A stretch of DNA of 64,000 nucleotides from JAYYZW01 sp036339995 (GCA_036339995.1 JAYYZW010000119.1:1-64000), one strand, 5' to 3'. Shown: positions 37,521-46,573, counted from the stretch's first letter. Numbers and translations are program-made. The notes: generated by a model not told the origin, from the sequence alone.

Positions 37521-38225
37521 ACAAAGCTTCACCATTCCTAGTGATAATTCACGCTCGATCGAATGCATCGTGATCGGCTCCGAAGAATGCCCGGCGGCGG
37601 GATTGACGACGAGCGAGAGATTAGCGTAATCAATGCCGAGTTCGCGTGCGAGCGCGGCTTCCGGCATGCCAGTCATGCCGACGATGGTGCAGCCGTCTCG
37701 CTGCAGGCGATCGATCTCCGCAGCGGTTTCGAGGCGCGGCCCCTGTGTCGTGGCGTATACCCCCGAGTCGAGCACTCTGACATCCGCCGATGCCGCGGCC
37801 GCGACGAGTTTGACCCGTAGCGCGGAGGAATAGGGTTGAGCGAAGTCCACATGCTCCGGCTGCGACTGTGAGCCGTCGAAAAAGGTATGTTCGCGATCGC
37901 TGGTGTAATCGATCAACTGATCCGGGATGACAACGACTCCGGGTATGGCCTCGGCCGCGATACCGCCGACGGCCGCCGTGGCGACGATTGCTTCGGCGCC
38001 TAAATCGGCGAGCACCCCGATGTTTGCTCGATAATTGATTCGGTGAGGCGGCAGCTGATGCCCCGGGCCGTGCCGCGGCAGGAACAACAATTCGACGCCG
38101 TTGAGCATGCCGGATGTCACGGCGTCCGACGGCCTGCCCCAGGCGGTCATTATGCGGTGCGACTGGCCTGGTTCGAGCCCGGTTACTTCGTCGAGACCGC
38201 TACCGCCGATGACCGCGAGCTTCAT
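37485..38225 (-). CDS. S-methyl-5'-thioinosine phosphorylase (MTAP/PNP family)
   Basis: A 246-residue nucleoside phosphorylase. The phosphate-binding parts are AVIGGSGLDEV and LPRHGPGHQLPPHRINYRAN, and the substrate end is MTGMPEAALARELGIDYANL. Within the MTAP family the substrate cannot be fixed by eye. The presence of mtaD and mtnA in the window points to methylthioinosine, as for P. aeruginosa PA3004. It is the last gene of a tight minus-strand run DUF815 ATPase-hpt-phosphorylase (4-base overlap with hpt). Confidence 0.85.
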   Translation of the reverse strand: MKLAVIGGSGLDEVTGLEPGQSHRIMTAWGRPSDAVTSGMLNGVELLFLPRHGPGHQLPPHRINYRANIGVLADLGAEAIVATAAVGGIAAEAIPGVVVIPDQLIDYTSDREHTFFDGSQSQPEHVDFAQPYSSALRVKLVAAAASADVRVLDSGVYATTQGPRLETAAEIDRLQRDGCTIVGMTGMPEAALARELGIDYANLSLVVNPAAGHSSEPITMHSIERELSLGMVKLCSIIDALTRKLT

Positions 38226-38785
38226 GCGGTCGGCTTGACGGCGAATATCCCGGCCGCATTGCGTAAATAAGTCTTGTAATCCATGCCGAATCCAAAGAGG
38301 TACTCGTCGGGCAGTACCAGCCCGGAAAAATCCGTAGACTCAAGCCCCGCGCGTTTGCTGACATCCTTGCTTACCAACACGGCTGTCAACACTTCTGCCG
38401 CACCCAGACGCTCGCATTCGCCCACCACCGCCGCGAGCGTTAGACCGCGATCCAGCACGTCGTCAATCACGAGTACGGTCCGTCCTTTGACCGCCTCGGG
38501 CGGTTTCTTGATCCACCGTAGTTCGCCGCCCGTCGTATCCATGCCATAGCGCGTCAGGTGCGTATAGTCGACTTGCAGCGGGAATTCGAGGCGCTGCAGA
38601 AGCATCGTCAGGGGAACGACGCCACCTGTCATTATGGCGAGCAGCAACGGATTTGTCTGGCTCAGATTTTCAGTGATCGCGCGTGCCATATGGTCGACGG
38701 CGGCGTTGATTTCCTCGGGAGCAGCCAGGCGGCGCGCGTTTGCACGCACCTCACTCAGTTCGGGGGGGATACCTGGCTCATTCAT
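38222..38785 (-). CDS. hpt: Hypoxanthine-guanine phosphoribosyltransferase
   Basis: A 187-residue purine salvage enzyme. The PRPP motif is VLVIDDVLDRGLTL, and the purine-binding end is LPDEYLFGFGMDYKTYLRN. ATG 38785 (MNEPGIPPEL) is the best start; the longer frame overlaps the ATPase gene. The gene overlaps its neighbours by 8 and 4 bases. Hypoxanthine released by methylthioinosine phosphorolysis is its natural substrate, so pairing with the phosphorylase gene makes metabolic sense. Confidence 0.92.
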   Translation of the reverse strand: MNEPGIPPELSEVRANARRLAAPEEINAAVDHMARAITENLSQTNPLLLAIMTGGVVPLTMLLQRLEFPLQVDYTHLTRYGMDTTGGELRWIKKPPEAVKGRTVLVIDDVLDRGLTLAAVVGECERLGAAEVLTAVLVSKDVSKRAGLESTDFSGLVLPDEYLFGFGMDYKTYLRNAAGIFAVKPTA

Positions 38786-39704
38786 CGCATTGCCGTAGTG
38801 CCGTGCGACCCGCCCAGTCACGGGCGAACTGATAAGCCGAGCGGCCGCTTCGAGATCCATGAAGCAGTGCCCATTGCAGCGCAGCCTCGCGTATGGCTTC
38901 GCGGTCTAGCGAATCGGCGCCGAGGACTTCCAGCCAATGCATGGCGATGTCCAGGTATTTCTCCTGGTTTAGCGGATGAAAAGAAAGCCACATACCGAAC
39001 CGTTCTGACAGCGAGATCTTTTCTTCCACCGCCTCCGCCTGATGCAGTTCTCCGTCGACGATTCGAGTGCGCAGATTGTCATCCTGATGTTCCGGCATGA
39101 GATGACGGCGATTGGAAGTCGCATAGATTACGATGTTCTCCGGTGTGTCCAGTATCGATCCATCAAGTACCGTTTTGAGCGCGCGGTAGGTGGCATCGTT
39201 TTCGTCAAACGAAAGATCGTCGCAATAGATTACGTAGCGTGATTCGGTGTCGTGCAGGCGGTCGACGATATCGGGCAGATCCGTCAAATCAAGGCGATCG
39301 ACTTCGACCAAACGGAGCCCCTCGGATGCATAATCGTTCAACAGGGCTTTTACCAGCGATGACTTCCCCGTACCCCGTGGGCCCCATAAAAGGGCGTTAT
39401 TAGCAGGCAGTCCGGAGAGGAATTGTCGCGTATTGCGCACCAGGGCATCTTTCTGCTGGTCAATGTGCAGCAAATCCGCGAGCGCGACGGGATTGAAGCG
39501 AGTAATCGCCTGCAGCCGGCCACTACGGCCGTTCGTCCTCCAGCGCCAGGCGATCGCACCTTCCAATTCCTCGGTGTCAGTTTGAGGTAACAATTGCTCG
39601 AGTCGATCGATGAGGTATTCGGCCCGCTCGAAAAACTTGTCTGCCTTATTCAATTCAACGATCCGGGAAATAAAAACGGGAGCTATTCTACTTGATCGAC
39701 ACAA
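38778..39704 (-). CDS. DUF815 family AAA ATPase
   Basis: A protein of up to 308 residues. Walker A is WGPRGTGKSSLVKALL, Walker B YVIYCDDLSFDE, and sensor ATSNRRHL. The layout matches DUF815 ATPases, which have no firmly assigned role. The first start codon in frame is TTG at 39704; a TTG at 39653 would also fit, so the N-terminus is open. It overlaps hpt by 8 bases. Confidence 0.85.
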   Translation of the reverse strand: MCRSSRIAPVFISRIVELNKADKFFERAEYLIDRLEQLLPQTDTEELEGAIAWRWRTNGRSGRLQAITRFNPVALADLLHIDQQKDALVRNTRQFLSGLPANNALLWGPRGTGKSSLVKALLNDYASEGLRLVEVDRLDLTDLPDIVDRLHDTESRYVIYCDDLSFDENDATYRALKTVLDGSILDTPENIVIYATSNRRHLMPEHQDDNLRTRIVDGELHQAEAVEEKISLSERFGMWLSFHPLNQEKYLDIAMHWLEVLGADSLDREAIREAALQWALLHGSRSGRSAYQFARDWAGRTALRQCDE

Positions 39705-39799
39705 GGCGTGAGTTCGAGCCGTGCTAATCTGAGACCGTGGATTCGGCGGGAGGTCGGCGCGGGGGCACCGGTCAGGCTGGTGTCACTCCGGCGCTTTAC

Positions 39800-40465
39800 T
39801 TACGAAACCATCGCGACCGGGCCGTCGATGGCGGCCTCGCGATTCAAGGTGCGGGTCAATTGGATTTCAAATCGCTTCTTGTAGTTCAACAGGTCTAAGG
39901 GTCTCAGTGACTGGGCGCCAATTTGTTGTATGAAGCGGGTCGAAAGGTCAAGGTCGGTGATGTAGATGCGGTAACAATTACCATTGCGGCGCCGCGCTTG
40001 AACGTATTCCGCAACCTCGAAGAACAGCGAACCACCATGCTCCCAGGTCGAAAATCCCCTGTTATTGCAATAAATGGTGAACTGCTGATGACCACTCGAA
40101 TCGGCGTCCGCAAGAACCTGCAGAGAGAGGTGGACCGAAGTCGCGGCCAGATCATCAAAGTAGGGTTTCAATTGAACATTGCGATTATTGGGTATGATTT
40201 CAACCGTATCGATCGCTATTTTATCAATGGAATCCCCATCTCCAGGCGACCCGGAGCAAGGTGGGAGGGCTGATTCCAGAAACCGACGGTAGTGCTGTAA
40301 AAGTGCAGTGATCGAATAGCATTCCTGCAACTGAACCAGGAGGACGCCGCGTTCATCCAGCACGTAAACGTCGGCCCGCCGTGGCCGGTCTCTGTTGTTT
40401 GCCAGGAAGCGCTTCTCAGTGATTGGGACAGCAGCGGTTCGGGATTTTTTCGCATTCATCCTCAT
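39800..40465 (-). CDS. Stand-alone C-terminal region of class I adenylate cyclase
   Basis: A 221-residue protein that looks like only the last quarter of class I adenylate cyclases (about 850-950 residues). The segments VYVLDERGVLLVQ, STWEHGGSLFFEVAEYV, RIYITDLDLS and LLNYKKRFEIQLTRTLN follow the order found at the C-terminus of Pseudomonas-type CyaA. The catalytic N-terminal half is absent: only about 315 bases lie between this gene and glyA, and I see no CyaA-like sequence there. It is either a remnant or an independent regulatory fragment. ATG 40465 was chosen. Confidence 0.6.
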   Translation of the reverse strand: MRMNAKKSRTAAVPITEKRFLANNRDRPRRADVYVLDERGVLLVQLQECYSITALLQHYRRFLESALPPCSGSPGDGDSIDKIAIDTVEIIPNNRNVQLKPYFDDLAATSVHLSLQVLADADSSGHQQFTIYCNNRGFSTWEHGGSLFFEVAEYVQARRRNGNCYRIYITDLDLSTRFIQQIGAQSLRPLDLLNYKKRFEIQLTRTLNREAAIDGPVAMVS

Positions 40466-40779
40466 GCCGCCTAATAGCGGCACGGCGTGCGATTTCTCCA
40501 GTGCGCAAGGGCTTCGGCCACGTTGTTTCGGCGCTCACGGGCTACCCGGATAATCCCTGCAAATTCAAAGTGTTTGGATTGTATCCGGTGGAACAATCGT
40601 AGATAATTCCAAGCGGCGTTTCGTTGCGCCCGACCTTGAACCGCAATCGGACAAATCGCAGAATTCGTTGTGAATTTGCGTGGAACGTCGGAATTCTCTC
40701 GTGATCGTCACGGCGGGTCAGGCGGTCACCACCGCAAATCCGCGGCCATCATGACCGAACCGGAGGACGGCACACTAAA
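40466..40779. other. Divergent intergenic region before glyA
   Basis: This 314-base gap must hold the promoters for glyA and for the CyaA-like gene. A short stem (GCCGC / GCGGC, 40466-40480) lies at the CyaA-like side. TTGAAC near 40636 followed 17 bases later by CAGAAT is a weak promoter candidate for glyA. I see no coding sequence, riboswitch or repeat. Confidence 0.3.
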
Positions 40780-42036
40780 ATGTTTTCCCGCACCGAGATA
40801 ATTGCTGATTTCGACCCGGATCTTGCACACGCACTGAACGACGAACGAAAGCGCCAGGAGACGCACATCGAACTCATCGCATCCGAAAATTACGCGAGTC
40901 CCCGAGTGCTTGAGGCTGCGGCGACGGTTTTGACCAACAAGTACGCGGAAGGTTATCCCGGCAAGCGTTATTACGGTGGCTGCGAACATGTCGACGTTGT
41001 GGAACAACTGGCGATCGACCGCGCCATGGAATTATTCGACGCGGCCTACGCCAATGTGCAACCGCACTCCGGTTCGCAGGCCAACGGTGCGGTTTATCTC
41101 GCCATGCTCGAGCCTGGCGACACGGTGCTCGGCATGAGTCTGGCCGACGGTGGTCACCTGACCCACGGCGCCTCCGTCAATTTTTCGGGCCGGATTTATC
41201 GCTCGGTGCAATATGGGTTGAATGCAGATACCGGTGAAATCGATTATGACGAAGTCGTGAAACTCGCCCGTGAACATAAACCCGCCATGATCATGACGGG
41301 CTTCTCCGCTTATTCCAGGGTCGTGGACTGGGCACGGTTTCGCGAAATCGCCGATGAAGTCGGCGCGTATCTCGTTTCGGATATCGCGCATGTAGCGGGG
41401 TTGGTCGCTACGGGTTTGTACCCTTCTCCGATCGACCTGGCCGACATGACGACCACGACGACGCACAAGACCCTACGTGGCCCACGCAGCGGTTTGATCC
41501 TTGGACGGCCGAACGAGGAATTGGAGAAGAAGGTCAATTCCGCAGTCTTTCCCGGCCTGCAGGGTGGTCCGTTAATGCACATTATCGCGGCGAAGGCCGT
41601 GGCCTTAAAGGAAGCGATGGCGCCCGGCTTTCTGGCCTATCAGGAGCAGGTGATTACAAACGCACGCGCGATGGCGGGCACGTTCATGAGCCGGTCGTAC
41701 AAGGTCGTCTCAGGGGGCACGGACAATCATCTGTTTCTCGTCGATTTAGTGGCCAAGGATATGACCGGCAAGGCCGCCGACGCAGCACTCGGGGCCGCGC
41801 ATATCACAGTGAATAAAAATGCCGTGCCCAACGATCCGCAATCCCCGTTCGTCACGAGCGGCATACGAATCGGGACGCCGGCGATGACAACCAGAGGTTT
41901 CGGTGAAAGCGATGCGACGGAGGTCGCGGGTTGGATGTGCGACATACTAGATTCCATCGACGACGAAAACGTAATCATGGGTGTGCGCAGCAAAGTAGAA
42001 GAAATCTGCGCGCAGCACCCGGTGTATGGCGATTAA
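40780..42036 (+). CDS. glyA: Serine hydroxymethyltransferase
   Basis: A 418-residue PLP enzyme that moves the serine beta carbon to THF, giving glycine and 5,10-methylene-THF. The PLP lysine is in TTTTTHKTLRGPRSGLI, preceded by the VSDIAHVAGLVATG block. N-terminal IELIASENYASP and YPGKRYYGGCEHVD are family-specific. ATG start. It opens the glyA-nrdR-ribD-ribE-ribB-ribH-nusB-thiL run; a hairpin follows its stop. Confidence 0.98.
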   Translation: MFSRTEIIADFDPDLAHALNDERKRQETHIELIASENYASPRVLEAAATVLTNKYAEGYPGKRYYGGCEHVDVVEQLAIDRAMELFDAAYANVQPHSGSQANGAVYLAMLEPGDTVLGMSLADGGHLTHGASVNFSGRIYRSVQYGLNADTGEIDYDEVVKLAREHKPAMIMTGFSAYSRVVDWARFREIADEVGAYLVSDIAHVAGLVATGLYPSPIDLADMTTTTTHKTLRGPRSGLILGRPNEELEKKVNSAVFPGLQGGPLMHIIAAKAVALKEAMAPGFLAYQEQVITNARAMAGTFMSRSYKVVSGGTDNHLFLVDLVAKDMTGKAADAALGAAHITVNKNAVPNDPQSPFVTSGIRIGTPAMTTRGFGESDATEVAGWMCDILDSIDDENVIMGVRSKVEEICAQHPVYGD

Positions 42037-42039
42037 TTG

Positions 42040-42064
42040 GAACCTATCTCATTCAGATAGGTTC
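42040..42064 (+). terminator. Hairpin after glyA
   Basis: GAACCTATCT and AGATAGGTTC form a perfect 10-bp stem with loop CATTC, starting 4 bases after the glyA stop. A short TTCTAG follows instead of a clear U-run, so it may be a weak terminator or an mRNA 3'-end stabiliser. Confidence 0.6.
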
Positions 42065-42083
42065 TAGACTGCGGTTGAAGTGA

Positions 42084-42602
42084 ATGCATTGCCCATTTTG
42101 TGAACATTCCGATACCCGGGTAATTGATTCCCGACTTCTCGGTGACGGGGATCAAATCCGCCGGCGCCGCGAATGCCAGAGTTGTAAAGCGCGATTTACG
42201 ACTTACGAAACGGCTGAACTAAGCCTTCCCAGAATTATCAAAAGCGATGGTCGCCGCGAGACTTTCAACGATGGAAAACTCCGCAGCGGTATTTTGAAGG
42301 CGCTCGAAAAACGACCCGTACCAACGGAGCGCGTCGAAGACGCGATCAATCAGGTTAAGCGCCGCATACGTGAAAGTGGTGAACGTGAAATCGATGCCGT
42401 CAAGATCGGTGAACTCGTCATGAATGCCCTGCGAGGCCTAGATCACGTGGCCTACGTGCGCTTCGCCTCCGTGTATAGGAGTTTCGAGGACGTACGCGCC
42501 TTCCTCGAAGAGATAGAGCAACTCGAAAACGAACTGCCGCCCAATCTTCGCGATCAACAACTCGAATTGTTGAAAGCGGAAAAACCCAAGAAACCCCGCT
42601 GA
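42084..42602 (+). CDS. nrdR: Transcriptional repressor NrdR
   Basis: A 172-residue regulator of ribonucleotide reductase genes. The zinc ribbon has CPFCEH and CQSC pairs, followed by ARFTTYE. The ATP-cone covers residues 50-140 (RPVPTERVEDAINQV and YVRFASVYRSFEDV). It senses ATP/dATP and binds NrdR boxes; none were recognised in this window. ATG start at 42084; usual place between glyA and ribD. Confidence 0.97.
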   Translation: MHCPFCEHSDTRVIDSRLLGDGDQIRRRRECQSCKARFTTYETAELSLPRIIKSDGRRETFNDGKLRSGILKALEKRPVPTERVEDAINQVKRRIRESGEREIDAVKIGELVMNALRGLDHVAYVRFASVYRSFEDVRAFLEEIEQLENELPPNLRDQQLELLKAEKPKKPR

Positions 42603-42626
42603 AACATTTCACCGGCGGAGCGCCGC

Positions 42627-43742
42627 ATGCATGACACCCAGGACGAGCACTACATGGCGATCGCGCTCGAACTCGCGCGCGGCGGTCTTTATTCGGCTGC
42701 ACCAAATCCGCGCGTCGGATGCGTGCTGGTCAACGACGGCGTCGAAATCGGCCGCGGTTATCATCGCCGAGCGGGTGAGGCGCACGCGGAAATCGAGGCG
42801 CTTACGAAGGCCGACGGCGATCCCCGTGGCGCGACCGCGTATGTGTCCCTGGAACCATGCAACCATGTCGGACGCACCCCGCCCTGTACCGAAGCCCTGC
42901 TCGACGCCGGTATTGCGCGCGTCGTCTACGCCGCAACCGATCCCAATCCCAGCGTGAACGGCCGCGGCGCCGAGCGCCTCCGAAATGCGGGCATCGAAGT
43001 GCTCGGAGGCGTTCAAAGCGACGAAGCGGCCGCGCTCAACCGTGGGTTTTTTTCACGGATGCAAGATGGGCGTCCGTTTGTTCGTGTCAAAATCGCCATG
43101 AGCATGGATGCCTGTGTCGCGCTCGAGAACGGCGAGAGCCAGTGGATAACAGGTGAGCAGGCGCGCGCCGATGTACATCGCTTGCGAGCGGAGTCCTGTG
43201 CCATCGTGACGGGGATCGGCACGGTACTGACAGACGATCCATTGCTGAATGTCCGTGATCAGCGCTACGAATTACACGGCCGCCATCCACGGCGAGTCGT
43301 TCTGGACAATCGGTTGCGTATGCCGGTGAACGCACGCATGTTATCGCTCGCAGGCGAGACGTGGATCTTTCACGGCGAAGGTGGAGCTGAAACGGCGCCT
43401 AGATTGTCGAATAAAGGCGCGCGCATCGAGGCCATTGCGTCCCACGAGGGACGCATCGATATTGGGAGGTTGCTGGCGCGTCTGGGCGAACTCGAGATCA
43501 ATGAACTCATGGTCGAAGCCGGACCAACCTTGACCAGTGCTTTCATTACCGAAGGTCAATTCGACGAACTCGTTATTTACGTTGCGCCGAAGCTGCTCGG
43601 CAGATCGGGGCGCCGCGCGCTGGAAGTCGAATCCCCTGCCAATCTGGTCCGGGCCAGGCAGTTTGACCTTGTGTCCTGCGAACCAATCGGCGATGACGTA
43701 CGATGGATCCTGCGACCAGAGCCGGGCCGGCACCAAGGCTAA
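42627..43742 (+). CDS. ribD: Bifunctional riboflavin deaminase / reductase
   Basis: A 371-residue two-domain protein. The N-terminal deaminase has the zinc motifs HAEIEAL and PCNHVGRTPPC. The C-terminal reductase follows from about residue 150 (FVRVKIAMSMDACVA and MVEAGPTLTSAFI). It performs the second and third steps after GTP cyclohydrolase II. ATG 42627; a second ATG is 4 bases further but out of frame. No FMN riboswitch precedes the gene. Confidence 0.96.
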   Translation: MHDTQDEHYMAIALELARGGLYSAAPNPRVGCVLVNDGVEIGRGYHRRAGEAHAEIEALTKADGDPRGATAYVSLEPCNHVGRTPPCTEALLDAGIARVVYAATDPNPSVNGRGAERLRNAGIEVLGGVQSDEAAALNRGFFSRMQDGRPFVRVKIAMSMDACVALENGESQWITGEQARADVHRLRAESCAIVTGIGTVLTDDPLLNVRDQRYELHGRHPRRVVLDNRLRMPVNARMLSLAGETWIFHGEGGAETAPRLSNKGARIEAIASHEGRIDIGRLLARLGELEINELMVEAGPTLTSAFITEGQFDELVIYVAPKLLGRSGRRALEVESPANLVRARQFDLVSCEPIGDDVRWILRPEPGRHQG

Positions 43743-43762
43743 CAGCGGTTGATTTAGCAAAC

Positions 43763-44383
43763 ATGTTTACGGGAATTATCGAAGCGACCGGCACCGTCGC
43801 ACAGATGCAAGCAAGGGGCGACGCCATGCGCCTGCGCATCGATGCGGGTTCATTCGACTTGAGCGACGTCGCGCTCGGCGATTCGATTGCGGTTTCAGGT
43901 CCCTGCCTGACCGTCGTCGAGGTCTCCGCCGCGACCTTCGAGGTGGATGTATCGGCAGAGACGCTGGCGCGTACGACTCTCGGTCGGAAACGCCCCGGCG
44001 ATGACGTCAACCTCGAAAAAGCCCTGCGCTTGAGCGATCGCCTCGGCGGCCACCTCGTGAGTGGGCACATTGATGGAATCGGCACCGTGACACGCCGTGA
44101 GTCGCGTGACGATTACGTTCGATTCGTGACGCAGGTGTCGCCCGAGGTCGCTGCCTATATCGCTTTCAAGGGATCGATTAGCATGGACGGCGTTAGTCTC
44201 ACCGTGAACGATACCGGCGATGCCTGCTTCGAAGTGTTGATCATCCCGCACACACTCGAGCGTACGACGCTGGGATCCTTGGGCGAAAGCGATCTCGTCA
44301 ATATCGAGGTTGATCTGATCGCCCGATACGTCGAGCGCTTTGTCAGCACGTCGAAGATCGGGAATGCCGGGAGGGAGGCGTAA
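43763..44383 (+). CDS. ribE: Riboflavin synthase alpha subunit
   Basis: A 206-residue enzyme with two lumazine-binding repeats. The MFTGIIEATGTV start gives ATG 43763. The second repeat begins near LSGHIDGIGT-like sequence (HLVSGHIDGIGTVTRR) and DGVSLTVNDTG. It converts two 6,7-dimethyl-8-ribityllumazine into riboflavin. The frame is open 20 codons upstream into ribD, but the conserved MFTGI start is clear. Confidence 0.95.
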   Translation: MFTGIIEATGTVAQMQARGDAMRLRIDAGSFDLSDVALGDSIAVSGPCLTVVEVSAATFEVDVSAETLARTTLGRKRPGDDVNLEKALRLSDRLGGHLVSGHIDGIGTVTRRESRDDYVRFVTQVSPEVAAYIAFKGSISMDGVSLTVNDTGDACFEVLIIPHTLERTTLGSLGESDLVNIEVDLIARYVERFVSTSKIGNAGREA

Positions 44384-44530
44384 CGCTTGAGCGTGTCATC
44401 GACAGCGGCGCCTCCAAGCGAAGCTAAAAGGCGGATTGCCGCCGCGTATTCACATGCGAACAGGCGCGAGATGGCCCGATTCGCAATACGGACGATATAA
44501 TCGCACGATCACAAAGGCGTAATCGCTGCG
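44384..44530 (+). promoter_or_regulatory. ribE-ribB gap with a TATAAT box
   Basis: The 147-base gap contains TATAAT at 44496-44501, about 30 bases before the ribB start. No recognisable -35 is present, and no FMN riboswitch fold was found. An internal promoter for ribB is possible. Confidence 0.3.
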
Positions 44531-45640
44531 ATGTCACTCAATACGACAAAGGAACTTATAGACGAGATTAGCGCCGGCCAGATGGTCATCATCATGGACG
44601 ACGAGGATCGCGAGAATGAAGGTGATTTCGTCGTTGCCGCCGCGCACTGCACGGCCGAGCACATCAATTTCATGGCGCGGCACGGCCGCGGCCTGATCTG
44701 CATGACCTTGACGGAAGAACGCTGCCGGCGTCTCAACCTGCCGTTGATGGTTCAGGATACTTTCTATACCCATCGTACGAACTTCACCGTTTCGATCGAG
44801 GCCGCGCAAGGGGTTACGACGGGCATCTCAGCGGGGGATAGGGCGCGCACGGTACAAGCAGCCGTTGCTCCTGATGCGGTCGTTTCCGACCTGGTCCAAC
44901 CCGGGCATATTTTTCCGCTGATGGCGCAGTCGGGCGGTGTGCTGACGCGAGCCGGGCATACTGAAGCGGGGTGCGACCTCGCCCGACTCGCAGGGTTCGA
45001 GCCGGCGGCCGTCATCGTCGAGATTCTCAACGACGACGGTACGATGGCGCGGCGACCCGACCTCGAACAAATCGCGCAGGAGTTCGATCTCAAGATCGGA
45101 ACGATCGCCGACTTGATACGATTTCGGATCGAAAATGAAAAAACGGTCAATCGCGTGGCGGATTCAGAGTTGCCGACGGAGTTCGGCAATTTCCATCTGT
45201 ACGCTTATCAGGATGCCATTCGCGGCGATGTGCACATGGCCATGGTCAAGGGCATCATCGATGCGGACAGACCAACCTTGGTTCGGGTGCACATCTACAA
45301 TCCGTTCGACGATCTCACGGCGAGCGTCCGTCAGGACGCCGGCTGGCCGTTGCGGGATGCGCTACGTCGCGTGAATGAAGCAGGCGAAGGCGTGATCGTC
45401 GTACTCAGCAATCAGGTCACGAACGAGGACCTGTTGAGGCAGATTGGGCGGTTTCGAGAAGAAAACGAGGGATCGGCCGAACGGCCGCGAGACAACAAGC
45501 CGATGGATTGGCGTCAATTCGGACTCGGTGCGCAGATTCTGGTCGACCTTGGCGTACGCAAAATGCGGGTCATGAGTAATCCGCGCAAGTATCATGCGAT
45601 CTCCGGCTTCGGCCTCGAAGTCGTCGAATATGTAGCCTGA
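44531..45640 (+). CDS. ribB: 3,4-dihydroxy-2-butanone 4-phosphate synthase with degenerate GTP cyclohydrolase II-like domain
   Basis: A 369-residue protein. Residues 1-200 are a complete DHBP synthase with DDEDRENEGDFV, and the ribulose-5-phosphate pocket in RAGHTEAGCDLARLAG. Residues 205-369 keep the fold of GTP cyclohydrolase II, but the region that should read with three zinc cysteines (after VRVH) has none. The second domain is therefore expected to be inactive, as in RibB proteins of many pseudomonads. A separate ribA must supply the first step. Confidence 0.94.
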   Translation: MSLNTTKELIDEISAGQMVIIMDDEDRENEGDFVVAAAHCTAEHINFMARHGRGLICMTLTEERCRRLNLPLMVQDTFYTHRTNFTVSIEAAQGVTTGISAGDRARTVQAAVAPDAVVSDLVQPGHIFPLMAQSGGVLTRAGHTEAGCDLARLAGFEPAAVIVEILNDDGTMARRPDLEQIAQEFDLKIGTIADLIRFRIENEKTVNRVADSELPTEFGNFHLYAYQDAIRGDVHMAMVKGIIDADRPTLVRVHIYNPFDDLTASVRQDAGWPLRDALRRVNEAGEGVIVVLSNQVTNEDLLRQIGRFREENEGSAERPRDNKPMDWRQFGLGAQILVDLGVRKMRVMSNPRKYHAISGFGLEVVEYVA

Positions 45641-45653
45641 CAGGTACGGGACA

Positions 45654-46127
45654 ATGCCAGATGCAACCATTATCGAAGGTCAACTCGTGCTCAAGGCCGA
45701 AGCGAACATTGCGATCATCTGCGCACGCTTCAATAGTTTTATCGTCGAGCAGCTCGAATCCGGGTGTATCGACGCGCTGCGTCGCCATGGTGTTGCCGGC
45801 GAACACCTTACCGTGGTGCGGACCCCTGGCGCTTTCGAAATACCATTGGTCGCGCAAAAGCTCGCTGGATCGGGCAAATATGACGCCGTGATTGCGCTCG
45901 GTTGCGTCATTCGCGGATCCACTGCTCATTTCGAACATATCAGCGGTGTCTGTTCACGCGGACTTGCGGCGGCGGCCCGCGATACCGGCGTTCCGGTCGT
46001 GTTCGGCGTGCTGACGACGAATAACATTGAACAGGCGATTGAACGGGCGGGTACGAAAGCGGGAAACAAAGGCGCGGATGCTGCGGTGGCGGCCATCGAA
46101 ATGATCTCGTTGATGCGGCAACTGTAG
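45654..46127 (+). CDS. ribH: 6,7-dimethyl-8-ribityllumazine synthase
   Basis: A 157-residue subunit of the lumazine synthase capsid or pentamer. RFNSFIVEQLESGCIDAL and VRTPGAFEIPLVAQKL are the substrate-binding parts; GCVIRGSTAHFEHI contains the catalytic His region; PVVFGVLTTNNIEQAIERAG closes the site. It joins the RibD/RibE product with the RibB product. Two bases separate it from nusB. Confidence 0.97.
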   Translation: MPDATIIEGQLVLKAEANIAIICARFNSFIVEQLESGCIDALRRHGVAGEHLTVVRTPGAFEIPLVAQKLAGSGKYDAVIALGCVIRGSTAHFEHISGVCSRGLAAAARDTGVPVVFGVLTTNNIEQAIERAGTKAGNKGADAAVAAIEMISLMRQL

Positions 46128-46129
46128 CA

Positions 46130-46573
46130 ATGGCCGCTCGGGGAGGACATCGCGCACGGATCCGCGCCCGCAGATGCGCCGTGCAGGCCCTGTATCAATG
46201 GCAGATCGCTGGCCACGAACCTTGCGATATCCTCACCGAATTCGTGGCCGAGCGCGAACTCATCAGGGTGGACATGGATTATTTCGCAATACTCGTATCG
46301 GAAATTCCCACCCAGTTCGATACGCTGCAGGCCGATCTTCAGTCTTGTCTGGATCGTGATTGGAAACAACTCGATCCTGTAGAACGCAGCGTTCTGCTGA
46401 TCGGCGCATACGAGATGCGAAACTGTCCCGAGGTTCCTTATCGCGTGGTCATCAACGAAGGCGTCGAGCTGTGCAAGATGTTCGGCACGGTTGAGGGACA
46501 TCGATATGTCAACGGTGTACTCGACAAGTTGGCGAAGGACCGACGAACACCGGAAATCGCCTCAACAGAATAA
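46130..46573 (+). CDS. nusB: Transcription antitermination factor NusB
   Basis: A 147-residue all-helical RNA-binding protein. RRCAVQALYQWQ at the N-terminus and VINEGVELCKMFGTVEGHRYVNGVLDKLA at the C-terminus (quoted parts only up to key residues) are family marks. With NusE it binds boxA RNA for rRNA antitermination. The ribH-nusB-thiL order is common across proteobacteria. ATG 46130. Confidence 0.95.
   Translation: MAARGGHRARIRARRCAVQALYQWQIAGHEPCDILTEFVAERELIRVDMDYFAILVSEIPTQFDTLQADLQSCLDRDWKQLDPVERSVLLIGAYEMRNCPEVPYRVVINEGVELCKMFGTVEGHRYVNGVLDKLAKDRRTPEIASTE

Noticed and set aside
42603..44530. FMN riboswitch before ribD or ribB
   Set aside because: The gaps are short and the conserved FMN aptamer blocks are not visible.
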